A DNA stretch of 17,904 bases, taken from Treponema sp. GTDB lineage: Bacteria; Spirochaetota; Spirochaetia; Treponematales; Breznakiellaceae. How positions within the stretch are numbered: position 1 is the stretch's first letter; the number at the start of each line of letters is the position of its first letter. A program made the position numbers and the translations under genes. The notes below the pieces were generated by a model. It did no database searches and was not told the DNA's origin. It was given only the letters and a program-made list of their open reading frames with translations. Location: contig JAISRD010000116.1 in the NCBI GenBank assembly GCA_031273835.1, positions 1 to 17,904 on the forward strand, given 5' to 3'. Shown piece after piece: positions 7,212 to 13,864 of the stretch.

Positions 7212-7240
7212 ATGATAGGATTCCGTTCCGCATTTGTCAA
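7212..7240 (-). promoter_or_regulatory. near-consensus sigma-70 promoter at the start of the Lhr-like gene
   Basis: On the minus strand the exact -35 hexamer TTGACA (7235-7240) and TATCAT (7212-7217) are spaced by 17 bp. Only one base separates the -10 box from the ATG at 7210, so the expected transcription start (about 7204-7206) lies past that ATG. Either the promoter is fortuitous or translation starts further in. Confidence 0.55.
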
Positions 7241-7342
7241 CACAACCCGTATATTCCCGCGCCAAAACATAAAAGGCCCCTGATAAATTACCAGGGTAAA
7301 ATGTTTTCCCCGCGTTTATTTTCGCCCATTATTATAAAAGAA

Positions 7343-7355
7343 CTAAGTAACTTAG
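7343..7355. repeat. short palindrome upstream of the Lhr-like gene
   Basis: CTAAGT-A-ACTTAG is a perfect 6-bp inverted repeat in an AT-rich stretch about 130 nt upstream of the helicase gene. It could be a dimeric-regulator site, but no regulator is encoded next to it and no second copy was seen. Confidence 0.25.
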
Positions 7356-7508
7356 CAATGAAAGAATATAAGGATAAATAGAATATGCCCAAACTACAAG
7401 GTCTGTATACACTTCGCCGGACACATCCATCCATGCCGTCCCCTCCCTATACTGGCTAATGTTCCGGGCTGTAGGCCCGCCATCTATAAGCACCCCCGCC
7501 GTTGTGTG

Positions 7509-7795
7509 CTGAAATCAAAGACCCCGGGAAATGTAACGTGGGATGGGGCATTACCCACAAAAGCCCCTGCGCCTGACGTGGGCAGCGGGCAATTGCGGAA
7601 AGCGTACTACAGAAAAAGCGGTGGGGGGTGTCAGCGGCAGCACTGCGGACCCCGGACGCGGTGCTGCCGCTGACAGGACCCCCAGCGTTTGCTTTAGGTA
7701 CGCTTTCCTGAAAGAGGTATCCCCCTTTGGGCGCAGGGGCGTTTCGGAGTAATTCCCCCGCCGCCGGAACATTCATCACGGGTCTTTGATTTCAG
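7509..7795. repeat. very long imperfect inverted repeat (possible structured RNA or fold-back element)
   Basis: Two arms of 135 bp (7509-7643 and 7661-7795) are inverted copies around a 17-nt loop. Perfect blocks nest in order: CTGAAATCAAAGACCC 7509-7524 with 7780-7795; GCCCCTGCGCC 7563-7573 with 7730-7740; GGAAAGCGTAC 7597-7607 with 7698-7708; TGTCAGCGGCAGCAC 7629-7643 with 7661-7675. Between blocks the arms align with scattered mismatches and short indels. Pairing may continue weakly outward to CTATAC 7447-7452 with GTATAG 7848-7853. Small hairpins lie outside each arm, CGGGC-TGTAG-GCCCG at about 7464-7478 and CCGC-GGCATT-GCGG at about 7817-7830. No convincing coding frame, transposase or target-site duplication is visible. 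It fills most of the only gene-free gap over 300 bases (7271-7865); the rest, 7271-7446, is AT-richer and holds nothing else I can name. Confidence 0.8.
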
Positions 7796-7824
7796 GGGAT
7801 AGCGGGAGGAGGGGGACCGCGGCA

Positions 7825-7854
7825 TTGCGGCGGCATGGATATTCGGGGTATAGT
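7825..7854 (+). promoter_or_regulatory. possible promoter of the glycosyltransferase gene
   Basis: TTGCGG (7825-7830) and TATAGT (7849-7854) are 18 bp apart, with ATG 11 nt after the -10 box. There is no Shine-Dalgarno in the short leader (ATCACCCTACC). The -35 match is modest. The site overlaps the outer edge of the long inverted repeat. Confidence 0.4.
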
Positions 7855-7865
7855 ATCACCCTACC

Positions 7866-9116
7866 ATGAAGATTGCCATGTTTACCGACGCCTACTGGCC
7901 CAGGGTTAACGGAGTTACCGTTTCGGTGGATACCTTTTCCCTTGCCCTCATCAGGGCGGGCCACGAGGTGATGATAGTATGTTCGGAGTATCCCGGATCA
8001 TCGGTGACGGACAGCATTGCCGGTGAAGTTTCACCCGCCGGGGCGGAACAGGATGATCCCCTTCGGGAACGGCTTAAACTGCTGCGGGTACCCTCACGGG
8101 CGGTTTTTTTTTCCGGGGAAGACAGGGCGGCAAAACTCAGCAAACGCGGATGGGTGGAAGAACAGCTTGACGCCTTTTCCCCCGAAGTCGTCCATATCAA
8201 CACGGAATTTTTCATCGCCGATTTCGGCTTCGGCTACGCGAAAAAACGGCTCATCCCCGCGGTATATACCTTTCATACGATCTGGGAAGATTACGCGGCC
8301 AACTATTTTCCCCATGTGCCCGAACGCCTGCTCCGTTTTATAGCACGGAAGGGACAGAGGATGCTGCTAAAAAAGGCGGATCTTATCATCGTACCGACCC
8401 CCCAAATAGAAGAGATGATACGGAACTACCGGGTGCGGAAGGAGATCCGCCGCCTGCCCACCGGTGTCGATCCGGCCCTGTTCCGGCATACCGGGGAAGA
8501 GCTTAAGCTGTTCAGAACCCGGATGGAAGAAAAGTTCCCCGCCGTAAAGGGAAAGCGGCTCCTCCTCTTTGCGGGCCGGGTTTCCAAGGAGAAAAATATC
8601 AGTTTTATCATCAAGATCTTTCCCGAATTGCTTGCGGTACATTCCGATCTTGCCCTGATCATTGCCGGTAACGGTCCCTACCTTGATTATTTTAAGAATG
8701 AGGCAAAGCGCTGCGGGGTTGAAGCTTCCTGCGTTTTTACCGGCTACCTTAAACGGGAGGAATTATCCCTGGTCTACGGAATCTCCCATATTTTTCTTCT
8801 GCCCTCCCTGACCGAGACCCAGGGGCTTGTAACCATCGAGGCCATGCTGTCGGGCATCCCCGTGGTTGCCGTCGGCGCCCTTGGGACGGTCCAGGTAATG
8901 GGGGGGGACAACGGAGGCTTCATGGTAAAGCATGACCGGGGCGAATTCCGGGACCGGGTTTTGGATCTCCTGGGGGATGATGAACTGTACCGGAAAAAGG
9001 CCCTGGATGCCCGCCGCCATGCCCAGGCCTGGACCATAGACAGCCTTACCGAAAAACTCATAGCTATTTATTCGCAGGCGCCCTCATTCCGCGGAAAAAA
9101 GAGGGGCCGCCCATGA
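7866..9116 (+). CDS. GT4-family glycosyltransferase, likely glycolipid synthesis
   Basis: This 416-residue GT-B fold glycosyltransferase is full length. The N-terminus MKIAMFTDAYWPRVNGV is the typical acceptor-domain opening with its glycine-rich turn. LLLFAGRVSKEKN marks the start of the donor-binding domain, and the EX7E motif Glu317-Glu325 in TETQGLVTIEAM binds the nucleotide sugar. The opening TD-YxPxxNGV resembles bacterial 1,2-diacylglycerol 3-glucosyltransferases, so glucosylation of a membrane lipid at the cytoplasmic face is the best guess; the exact acceptor is inference. The start is supported by the conserved N-terminus although no Shine-Dalgarno is present. The last four bases (ATGA, 9113-9116) overlap the helicase start, so the two genes are translationally coupled. 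Confidence 0.88.
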   Translation: MKIAMFTDAYWPRVNGVTVSVDTFSLALIRAGHEVMIVCSEYPGSSVTDSIAGEVSPAGAEQDDPLRERLKLLRVPSRAVFFSGEDRAAKLSKRGWVEEQLDAFSPEVVHINTEFFIADFGFGYAKKRLIPAVYTFHTIWEDYAANYFPHVPERLLRFIARKGQRMLLKKADLIIVPTPQIEEMIRNYRVRKEIRRLPTGVDPALFRHTGEELKLFRTRMEEKFPAVKGKRLLLFAGRVSKEKNISFIIKIFPELLAVHSDLALIIAGNGPYLDYFKNEAKRCGVEASCVFTGYLKREELSLVYGISHIFLLPSLTETQGLVTIEAMLSGIPVVAVGALGTVQVMGGDNGGFMVKHDRGEFRDRVLDLLGDDELYRKKALDARRHAQAWTIDSLTEKLIAIYSQAPSFRGKKRGRP

Positions 9117-10429
9117 AACCCACGGATCCGGCGCCGTCGAACCCTTTTATCCGCCTCGGCGTCAGCCCCCCCCTGGCCGAGATCCTCTCGCTGCGGAACA
9201 TACGGGAACCGGCGGAGATACAAAAAACCGTCATCCCCAGGCTGCTCTTCCCCGGGGACGAAGCTTCCCCGGAAAGGGCCGGCGGCGGGTCGGGGCGGCA
9301 AAATCCGGCGGCGGACGAAGAGCGAAGGGATGCCCGGGCAAACCTGCTTTTTAGTTCCCCCACGGGAACGGGCAAGACCCTGGCCTATCTGCTGCCCCTG
9401 CTGCAGCGCTTCCACCGGCCCTCAAATCCGCAGGCGGCTCTGAGGATACTCATTTTGGCGCCTACCTACGAGCTTGCCTCCCAGATCAAAAGGGAACTCG
9501 ACGCGCTGCTGCCGGGGGCTTTTAGCGGGGCGTCCCTTCCCCATGCGGCGCTGCTGATCGGCTCGGTCCCCCTCAACAGGCAGATTGAATCCCTAAAAAA
9601 ACACAGGCCCCTGGCGGCGGCGGGAAATCCCGCCAGGGTATTACAGCTGGTAAAAATGAAAAAGCTTTCCCTAAAGGGGCTGGAATACCTGATACTGGAT
9701 GAGGGGGACAGGCTCATGGCGGAGGAACTCTTTCCGGAAACCGCCGAGATCTGCCGGCTGGCCCAGGTCCGCCGGGAATCGGGGCCGGATGAAGTTCAAC
9801 CCCTTCGTTTCATCGCCTGTTCCGCCACGTTCTCCGAAAAAAACCGGAACCGGCTTTTTTCCCTAAGCCCCGGTACGGAGTGGGAAATTATCGCCCAGAA
9901 AGAGAACGACATACTTAAAAAAAGTATAAAGCACTGGGCCTTTTTTGCCTGCGGCCGGGAAAAAATTTCCGCCCTCCGCTCGTTTATCGCCGCGGTAAAA
10001 CCCGCGAAGGCCCTGGTCTTTAGTTCCAGGGCGGGACAGGTGGGGCAGATCGTCTCCAAGCTCCAGTACCATCACCTTGCCGCGGCGGGCTTATCGGGGG
10101 ATATGGACAAAAGGGCCCGCAAATCCGCCATAGACGCCTTCCGCCGGGGAAGCGTAAACATACTGGTCGCAAGCGATCTGGCGGCCCGGGGGCTCGACAT
10201 TGAGGGGATAAGCCATATCATCGCCCTGGATACGGCGGACAGCGCGGAAGCCTATGTACACCGGGCGGGCCGGACCGCCAGGGCGGGAAAACGGGGCGTT
10301 ATGGCGACCTTCGGCGACGAAGAGGAACTCACAGCCCTTGCGGGAATTGAAAAAAAACTGGGGATTGTGATCTACCCCAAGGTACTGTACCGCGGCAGGG
10401 TTTGCGAGCCGGAGCCCATTACGGAGTAA
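9113..10429 (+). CDS. divergent DEAD-box-type RNA helicase (DEGD)
   Basis: This 438-residue helicase has two RecA-like domains and almost no C-terminal tail. Visible motifs are a Q-motif-like IREPAEIQKTVIP, motif I SPTGTGKT (about 81-88), motif Ia APTYELA, motif II LILDEGDRL, motif III SATF, SDLAARGLDI, and motif VI HRAGRTARAG. Deviations from the canonical family are DEGD in place of DEAD and no TPGR at motif Ib (the position reads NPARVLQL). A roughly 30-residue Gly/Glu/Arg-rich insert (GDEASPERAGGGSGRQ and onward) sits between the Q motif and motif I. It probably remodels RNA, for example in ribosome assembly or mRNA turnover. It overlaps the glycosyltransferase by 4 bp, which coordinates expression without implying shared function. 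Confidence 0.87.
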   Translation: MKPTDPAPSNPFIRLGVSPPLAEILSLRNIREPAEIQKTVIPRLLFPGDEASPERAGGGSGRQNPAADEERRDARANLLFSSPTGTGKTLAYLLPLLQRFHRPSNPQAALRILILAPTYELASQIKRELDALLPGAFSGASLPHAALLIGSVPLNRQIESLKKHRPLAAAGNPARVLQLVKMKKLSLKGLEYLILDEGDRLMAEELFPETAEICRLAQVRRESGPDEVQPLRFIACSATFSEKNRNRLFSLSPGTEWEIIAQKENDILKKSIKHWAFFACGREKISALRSFIAAVKPAKALVFSSRAGQVGQIVSKLQYHHLAAAGLSGDMDKRARKSAIDAFRRGSVNILVASDLAARGLDIEGISHIIALDTADSAEAYVHRAGRTARAGKRGVMATFGDEEELTALAGIEKKLGIVIYPKVLYRGRVCEPEPITE

Positions 10430-10448
10430 CGGCGGAATAAGCCGCCGT
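10429..10448. terminator. hairpin between convergent genes
   Basis: ACGGCGG (10429-10435) pairs with CCGCCGT (10442-10448) around AATAAG, starting at the last base of the helicase stop codon. It lies between the convergent helicase and DUF192 genes. No T-tract follows, so it is only a candidate terminator. Confidence 0.4.
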
Positions 10449-10474
10449 GCATATTCCGGAGAACGGAAGGGGGG

Positions 10475-10948
10475 CTAAAGCCCTGTAACCAGATCCCCGG
10501 CCTTAATCCCCGACTCGGCAAACCAGCCTTGGGGAACCTCAAGGGCGTAACGGACCGAACGGCTTGAATGGACCGAGCTTAGATCCTGTGGGTACATATC
10601 CCTTATTTCCTGTATCGTACCGTCGTAGCTTATAAAGGCAATCGAAAGGGGAATAAGGGTATTTTTCATCCAGAACGAAAGAACCTGATCCCTGTCAAAG
10701 ACAAAGAGCATGCCCCTGCCGCCCGGAAGCGCTTTACGGAACATAAGCCCTGCGGATCTTTCCTCATCGGTACGGGCAATTTCCGCTTCGAGGTTTACTT
10801 TTCCACCCCCGGCGCGTTCGATGGTCAGGGTACGCAGATCAAGGCCGGTTTGGGGTTTTTCCCGTCCTCCGGCGGCGCAGTTTACAAAGAGAAAGAGGGC
10901 AAGCAGCGCCGGAAGGATCCGCTTATGGTTCATCAAGTTATAATTCAT
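10475..10948 (-). CDS. DUF192-family putative lipoprotein
   Basis: The domain is DUF192 (COG1430), recognisable from EIARTDEERSAGLMFRKALPGGRGMLFVF, then SFWMKNTLIPLSIAFI and ALEVPQGWFAESGIKAGD. The biochemical function of the family is unknown; members are usually secreted or periplasmic. The N-terminus has a hydrophobic stretch ending in FVNC (Cys24), consistent with a spirochete lipobox, so it is probably lipid-anchored. I chose ATG 10948 (AGGGG 7 nt upstream) over the adjacent TTG at 10949-10951; a third in-frame ATG lies at 10933. It overlaps the upstream gene by 11 bp, indicating coupled translation with the exported protein before it. Confidence 0.85.
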   Translation of the reverse strand: MNYNLMNHKRILPALLALFLFVNCAAGGREKPQTGLDLRTLTIERAGGGKVNLEAEIARTDEERSAGLMFRKALPGGRGMLFVFDRDQVLSFWMKNTLIPLSIAFISYDGTIQEIRDMYPQDLSSVHSSRSVRYALEVPQGWFAESGIKAGDLVTGL

Positions 10949-11534
10949 CAAGGAACCCCTGACGCCTGAAGATCTCCGCGGATTCCTCGGCCTTTGATTC
11001 GCCGATTATCTCGTTAAAGACCCGCATATCTATATATTTTACCGTCAGGGGCCGCTCAATGGAAACTCTTGTGTCCCCGGTTTCCCAAACCGCTTCCTGG
11101 GGATTAAGCCGCGCCGGTTCTCCGTATTTCGCCCTCAAGGTGGTAAAGACCGAATAATGATCGATACGCCCGATATCCATGGAAAAGGCCATGATAAAAA
11201 GCCGGCCCTCCCTTAACTGGAAAAAGGCCCTGCGTATAAAGGAAAGTCCCGTGGTTTCCACAAGGTTTTCTTCCTTTGCGGGAAGCCAGGAAATATCCCG
11301 GTCCCCCCGGAATTCAAAAAGGCCGTCTTCGGCCAGGGCAGCCTTAAGCTCCTCCAGGCTCATTCCCAGGCTTATTTTTCTGAAACTCCGGGGCAGTTCC
11401 GTACCGGAGGTCGCCGTTTCAGCCGTATCGGCCGTATCGGCCGCCGTCCCGCCGGAAGTATAGTCCGGACCGTTTTGAGCCCAGGGCCGGAGAGTACAAA
11501 AACAGATCAGCCATAGGGCGAAAAAAGCTTTCAT
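10938..11534 (-). CDS. exported protein of unknown function
   Basis: This 198-residue protein is not recognised from a named family. It starts with a signal peptide (MKAFFALWLICFCTLRPWAQ, cleavage probably A-Q), followed by a short Thr/Ala/Asp repeat (TADTADTAETAT) encoded by tandem GCCGTATCG-like units. The folded part contains ISLGMSLEELKAAL and later KYGEPARLNPQEAVWE, an arrangement (GMSxEEL, then GxP) that faintly recalls small BamE/SmpA-like outer-membrane assembly domains. That similarity is weak and I would not name it on it. It starts 25 nt after the cNMP-binding regulator gene and overlaps the DUF192 gene, so it sits mid-operon. No clear Shine-Dalgarno precedes ATG. Confidence 0.75.
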   Translation of the reverse strand: MKAFFALWLICFCTLRPWAQNGPDYTSGGTAADTADTAETATSGTELPRSFRKISLGMSLEELKAALAEDGLFEFRGDRDISWLPAKEENLVETTGLSFIRRAFFQLREGRLFIMAFSMDIGRIDHYSVFTTLRAKYGEPARLNPQEAVWETGDTRVSIERPLTVKYIDMRVFNEIIGESKAEESAEIFRRQGFLDEL

Positions 11535-11559
11535 CGGTATAATATCGGCAGTCCGGGGT

Positions 11560-12810
11560 CTATCTCATAATATTCCACATGGTATTTTCCCGGCGCAGCC
11601 TTTCTATCCTCTGCATCTTCCGGTAGTATTCGGTCTGCCGCGCAATGTCGGCAAGTTCCATGGAATGTATCTTTTCCTTGTCCCTGTCCTTGATGATCTG
11701 GATCTTCGAGTTTTCCATAAGTTTCCGCAGTACCAGGGCCCCTTCCTTCTGGGGTATGCCCACCATGTTAACCAGTTCCTTGGGGCCGAAGTCAAAGGTA
11801 TACTGACCGCCGTTGACATCCACCCGGTTTTTCTCCAGTTGTATAAGGAGGGCGTCGTATATACGCCCCATGGGATCGTTTATCAGGGTGTTGGCCAGTT
11901 GTTTATAGATGAACCAGATACGCTCCGCCAAGAGGGTGGTAAGGCGGCTCACAATCTGGGGCTGGGAACTGACCATGGTTTCAAAATTCTTCCGGTTCAC
12001 CGTCATCACCTGGCATTCCTCATAGGCTACGGCGCAGGCCGCCCGGGGCTTTGACTCCAAAAGGGCCATTTCACCGAAAATATCCCCCGTTTTGAGCACC
12101 GCCAAAAGTACCTCGTTATTGTCCACAATTTTGGCGATCTTTACGGAACCCTTCTTGATGATAAAGAGTTCCTCCCCGGGCTCGCCTTCGGAAAAAATCA
12201 TGCTGTCCTTGGGGTATACCCTGACCAATTCATCCGTCCCGTGTTTTAATTTTACCGCCTTGGCATAGGGGGCTATCTTCATCATCCGTTCCCGGGCCTG
12301 CATAACCGCTTCTCCCGCGGGACAGTACTTCAAATACTGATGATAGGCGTAATAGGCCTGGTTGTATTGGCTCTGGCGGGTATAATATTCGGCCACCTTA
12401 AAAAGGTGGGAGGGATCTTCCTCGGCGTTGTTCTTGAGGGTCAGTTTAGTCAGAGCCTCGTCAAGATAACGCATACGTTTGGAAAACTGAAATATGATCT
12501 TCATTGCCACCGAGGTATTGTTTTGGATCAGCTGGCCGTATTGTTCTTTCATAACCGAGATCAGGGTAACATCCGTCAGGGCCTTGGCGGTTTCAATCTG
12601 ACTGTGGGAAGACATGGAAGAAACGACGCCGAAAAAGTCCCCCGGCCCAAGCGTATTCCCCCCCTCTTCCTGGACTACCTCGACATCCTTGGAGATACGG
12701 ACCCTGCCCTGGCGTATGATGTAAAAACGGTCTGCGCTCGATTTGCCCTCGACAACGATGTATGAGTCTTTCTTATAATTAACAAATGTAAGCTGAAGCG
12801 GCCCGGCCAT
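11560..12810 (-). CDS. Crp/Fnr-like protein with two cyclic-nucleotide-binding domains
   Basis: The order is first CNB domain (about residues 10-105 from ATG 12810), a helical TPR-like linker (SHLFKVAEYYTRQSQYNQAYYAYHQYLKYCP), second CNB domain (about 195-300), and a C-terminal Crp-type helix-turn-helix (ELVNMVGIPQKEGALVLRKLMENSKI). The second CNB has a proper phosphate-binding cassette, GEMALLESKPRAA. The first reads FFGVVSSMSSHSQIETAKA and lacks the Glu and Arg that bind the cyclic phosphate, so only one pocket probably binds nucleotide. I set the start at ATG 12810, with GGAG 5 nt upstream, because a promoter fills the region to a possible TTG at 12867. It is likely a DNA-binding regulator; its targets are unknown. 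It follows murB by 72 nt and has its own promoter. Confidence 0.85.
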   Translation of the reverse strand: MAGPLQLTFVNYKKDSYIVVEGKSSADRFYIIRQGRVRISKDVEVVQEEGGNTLGPGDFFGVVSSMSSHSQIETAKALTDVTLISVMKEQYGQLIQNNTSVAMKIIFQFSKRMRYLDEALTKLTLKNNAEEDPSHLFKVAEYYTRQSQYNQAYYAYHQYLKYCPAGEAVMQARERMMKIAPYAKAVKLKHGTDELVRVYPKDSMIFSEGEPGEELFIIKKGSVKIAKIVDNNEVLLAVLKTGDIFGEMALLESKPRAACAVAYEECQVMTVNRKNFETMVSSQPQIVSRLTTLLAERIWFIYKQLANTLINDPMGRIYDALLIQLEKNRVDVNGGQYTFDFGPKELVNMVGIPQKEGALVLRKLMENSKIQIIKDRDKEKIHSMELADIARQTEYYRKMQRIERLRRENTMWNIMR

Positions 12811-12815
12811 CAGAT

Positions 12816-12819
12816 CTCC
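12816..12819 (-). promoter_or_regulatory. ribosome-binding site that decides the regulator's start
   Basis: GGAG on the minus strand lies 5 nt before ATG 12810. The alternative TTG at 12867 lies inside the -35 box of the promoter and has no such site. Confidence 0.65.
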
Positions 12820-12838
12820 ATTGAAAGTATCGTCTTTT

Positions 12839-12867
12839 AGTATAAGATCTTTAATTCCCGTTGACAA
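12839..12867 (-). promoter_or_regulatory. sigma-70-like promoter of the cNMP-binding regulator
   Basis: On the minus strand TTGTCA (12862-12867) and TATACT (12839-12844) are spaced by 17 bp, each one base off consensus. The start of transcription near 12832 gives a leader of about 22 nt carrying the GGAG site. Confidence 0.6.
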
Positions 12868-12882
12868 TACTTCATTTGCCCG

Positions 12883-13827
12883 CTACCAGTCCCCGGCAAA
12901 AAGTATCTCGCTTTCCAGTTCCAGGGCCAGTTCTTCCCTGACCCTGGCCTTGAGCAGTTCCGCAAGGTTCCGTATGTCCCCGGCCCCGGCCCTTCCCCTG
13001 TTTATGATGATGTTTCCATGCCAGGGCGCCACCTGGGCGTCCCCCAGGGCAAAGCCCCGGAGTCCCAGCTTGTCGATGATCTGCCCCGTGGGGGCCCCGA
13101 AAAGACGGTTGTTCTTAAAAACCGAGCCCGCGCAGGGAAAGCGGTAGTGGCCCTTGGCCTCCCTGTCCCTGCGGTGATCCTCCATTTCCGCCCTGATTTC
13201 CCGTTCCGGCCGGTTCCGCAGGGCAAAACGGGCCCCGAGGATAAGCTGATTTTTCCCCTGGAAGGGGCTCATTTTATACCCGAAATCCTCCTGCCGGGCG
13301 GGCAGTTTTTCCCTGCGGCCCGTATCCCCGTCAAGGTATTCCGCCTCAACCAGACCGTCGGAGACCGATCTTTCATAGCACCGGGCGTTCATCCACAGGG
13401 CCCCCCCGACGGAACCCGGCATACCGGCGAGAAATTCCAAACCGGAGAGGCCGGCGGCGGCGGCGGTCTCGGCCGCTTCGTCCGCCGAGGTTCCCGCGTT
13501 AAAGGTTAAAAAGGCCCCCTCCGGGGAAACGCCCCCCTTCCCGGCGCCTCCGAAACCTCCGGTATCCAGGACTATACCCCGTATTCCCCTGTCGGCGATC
13601 ACCACGTTCGCCCCGCCGCCCAAAATAAAAACGGGGATCTTCTCCCGCCGGGCCTCTTTAAGGAGCAGCGCAGCGTATTCGGGAAATTCCTCCCCCCCGG
13701 GCCGTATCCACAGATCCGCCGGCCCCCCAACCTTAAAGGTGGTGTGCCGGGCCATGGGCTCATCAAAACGGAAAATCCCCCTAAACCCCAGGCGGCGATT
13801 GATGTTTTCGATAAATTCTGATAGCAT
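12883..13827 (-). CDS. murB: UDP-N-acetylenolpyruvoylglucosamine reductase
   Basis: MurB is the FAD- and NADPH-dependent enzyme that reduces UDP-GlcNAc-enolpyruvate to UDP-MurNAc, the second committed step of peptidoglycan synthesis in the cytoplasm. In 314 residues the expected FAD-binding parts appear: RHTTFKVGGPADLW, LGGGANVVIADRGIRG, and GLEFLAGMPGSVGGALWMNARCY. The catalytic serine lies in CAGSVFKNN and the catalytic glutamate in the C-terminal ELESEILF. GQIIDKLGLRG and the short loop organisation place it nearer the Bacillus/Staphylococcus-type MurB than the E. coli type. It is divergent from cysS with only 27 bp between the starts. Its -10 box ends 8 nt before ATG, so any leader is very short; an AGAGG lies 2 nt before ATG. 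Confidence 0.95.
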   Translation of the reverse strand: MLSEFIENINRRLGFRGIFRFDEPMARHTTFKVGGPADLWIRPGGEEFPEYAALLLKEARREKIPVFILGGGANVVIADRGIRGIVLDTGGFGGAGKGGVSPEGAFLTFNAGTSADEAAETAAAAGLSGLEFLAGMPGSVGGALWMNARCYERSVSDGLVEAEYLDGDTGRREKLPARQEDFGYKMSPFQGKNQLILGARFALRNRPEREIRAEMEDHRRDREAKGHYRFPCAGSVFKNNRLFGAPTGQIIDKLGLRGFALGDAQVAPWHGNIIINRGRAGAGDIRNLAELLKARVREELALELESEILFAGDW

Positions 13828-13835
13828 TACCTCTG

Positions 13836-13864
13836 ATTATAAACCGGAGTTTTCATGGCGTTAA
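13836..13864 (-). promoter_or_regulatory. promoter of murB overlapping the start of cysS
   Basis: On the minus strand TTAACG (13859-13864) and a perfect TATAAT (13836-13841) are 17 bp apart. The -35 box lies within the first codons of the divergent cysS gene. Transcription would begin within about 0-2 nt of the murB ATG at 13827. Confidence 0.55.

Noticed and set aside
7456..7779. Minus-strand open frames of 107 and 73 codons across the long inverted repeat
   Set aside because: They traverse both arms of the palindrome, have no ribosome-binding site, show arginine/proline/serine-rich nonsense composition and resemble no family; they are by-products of the repeat's base composition.
7509..7795. 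Integron attC site, or retron msr-msd, as explanation of the long inverted repeat
   Set aside because: The arms are far longer than typical attC sites and I see no core-site pair; no reverse transcriptase or integrase gene lies nearby.
10938..11534. Calling the exported protein BamE/SmpA-like
   Set aside because: Only a short GMSxEEL...GxP arrangement is shared, which is too little to support the assignment.
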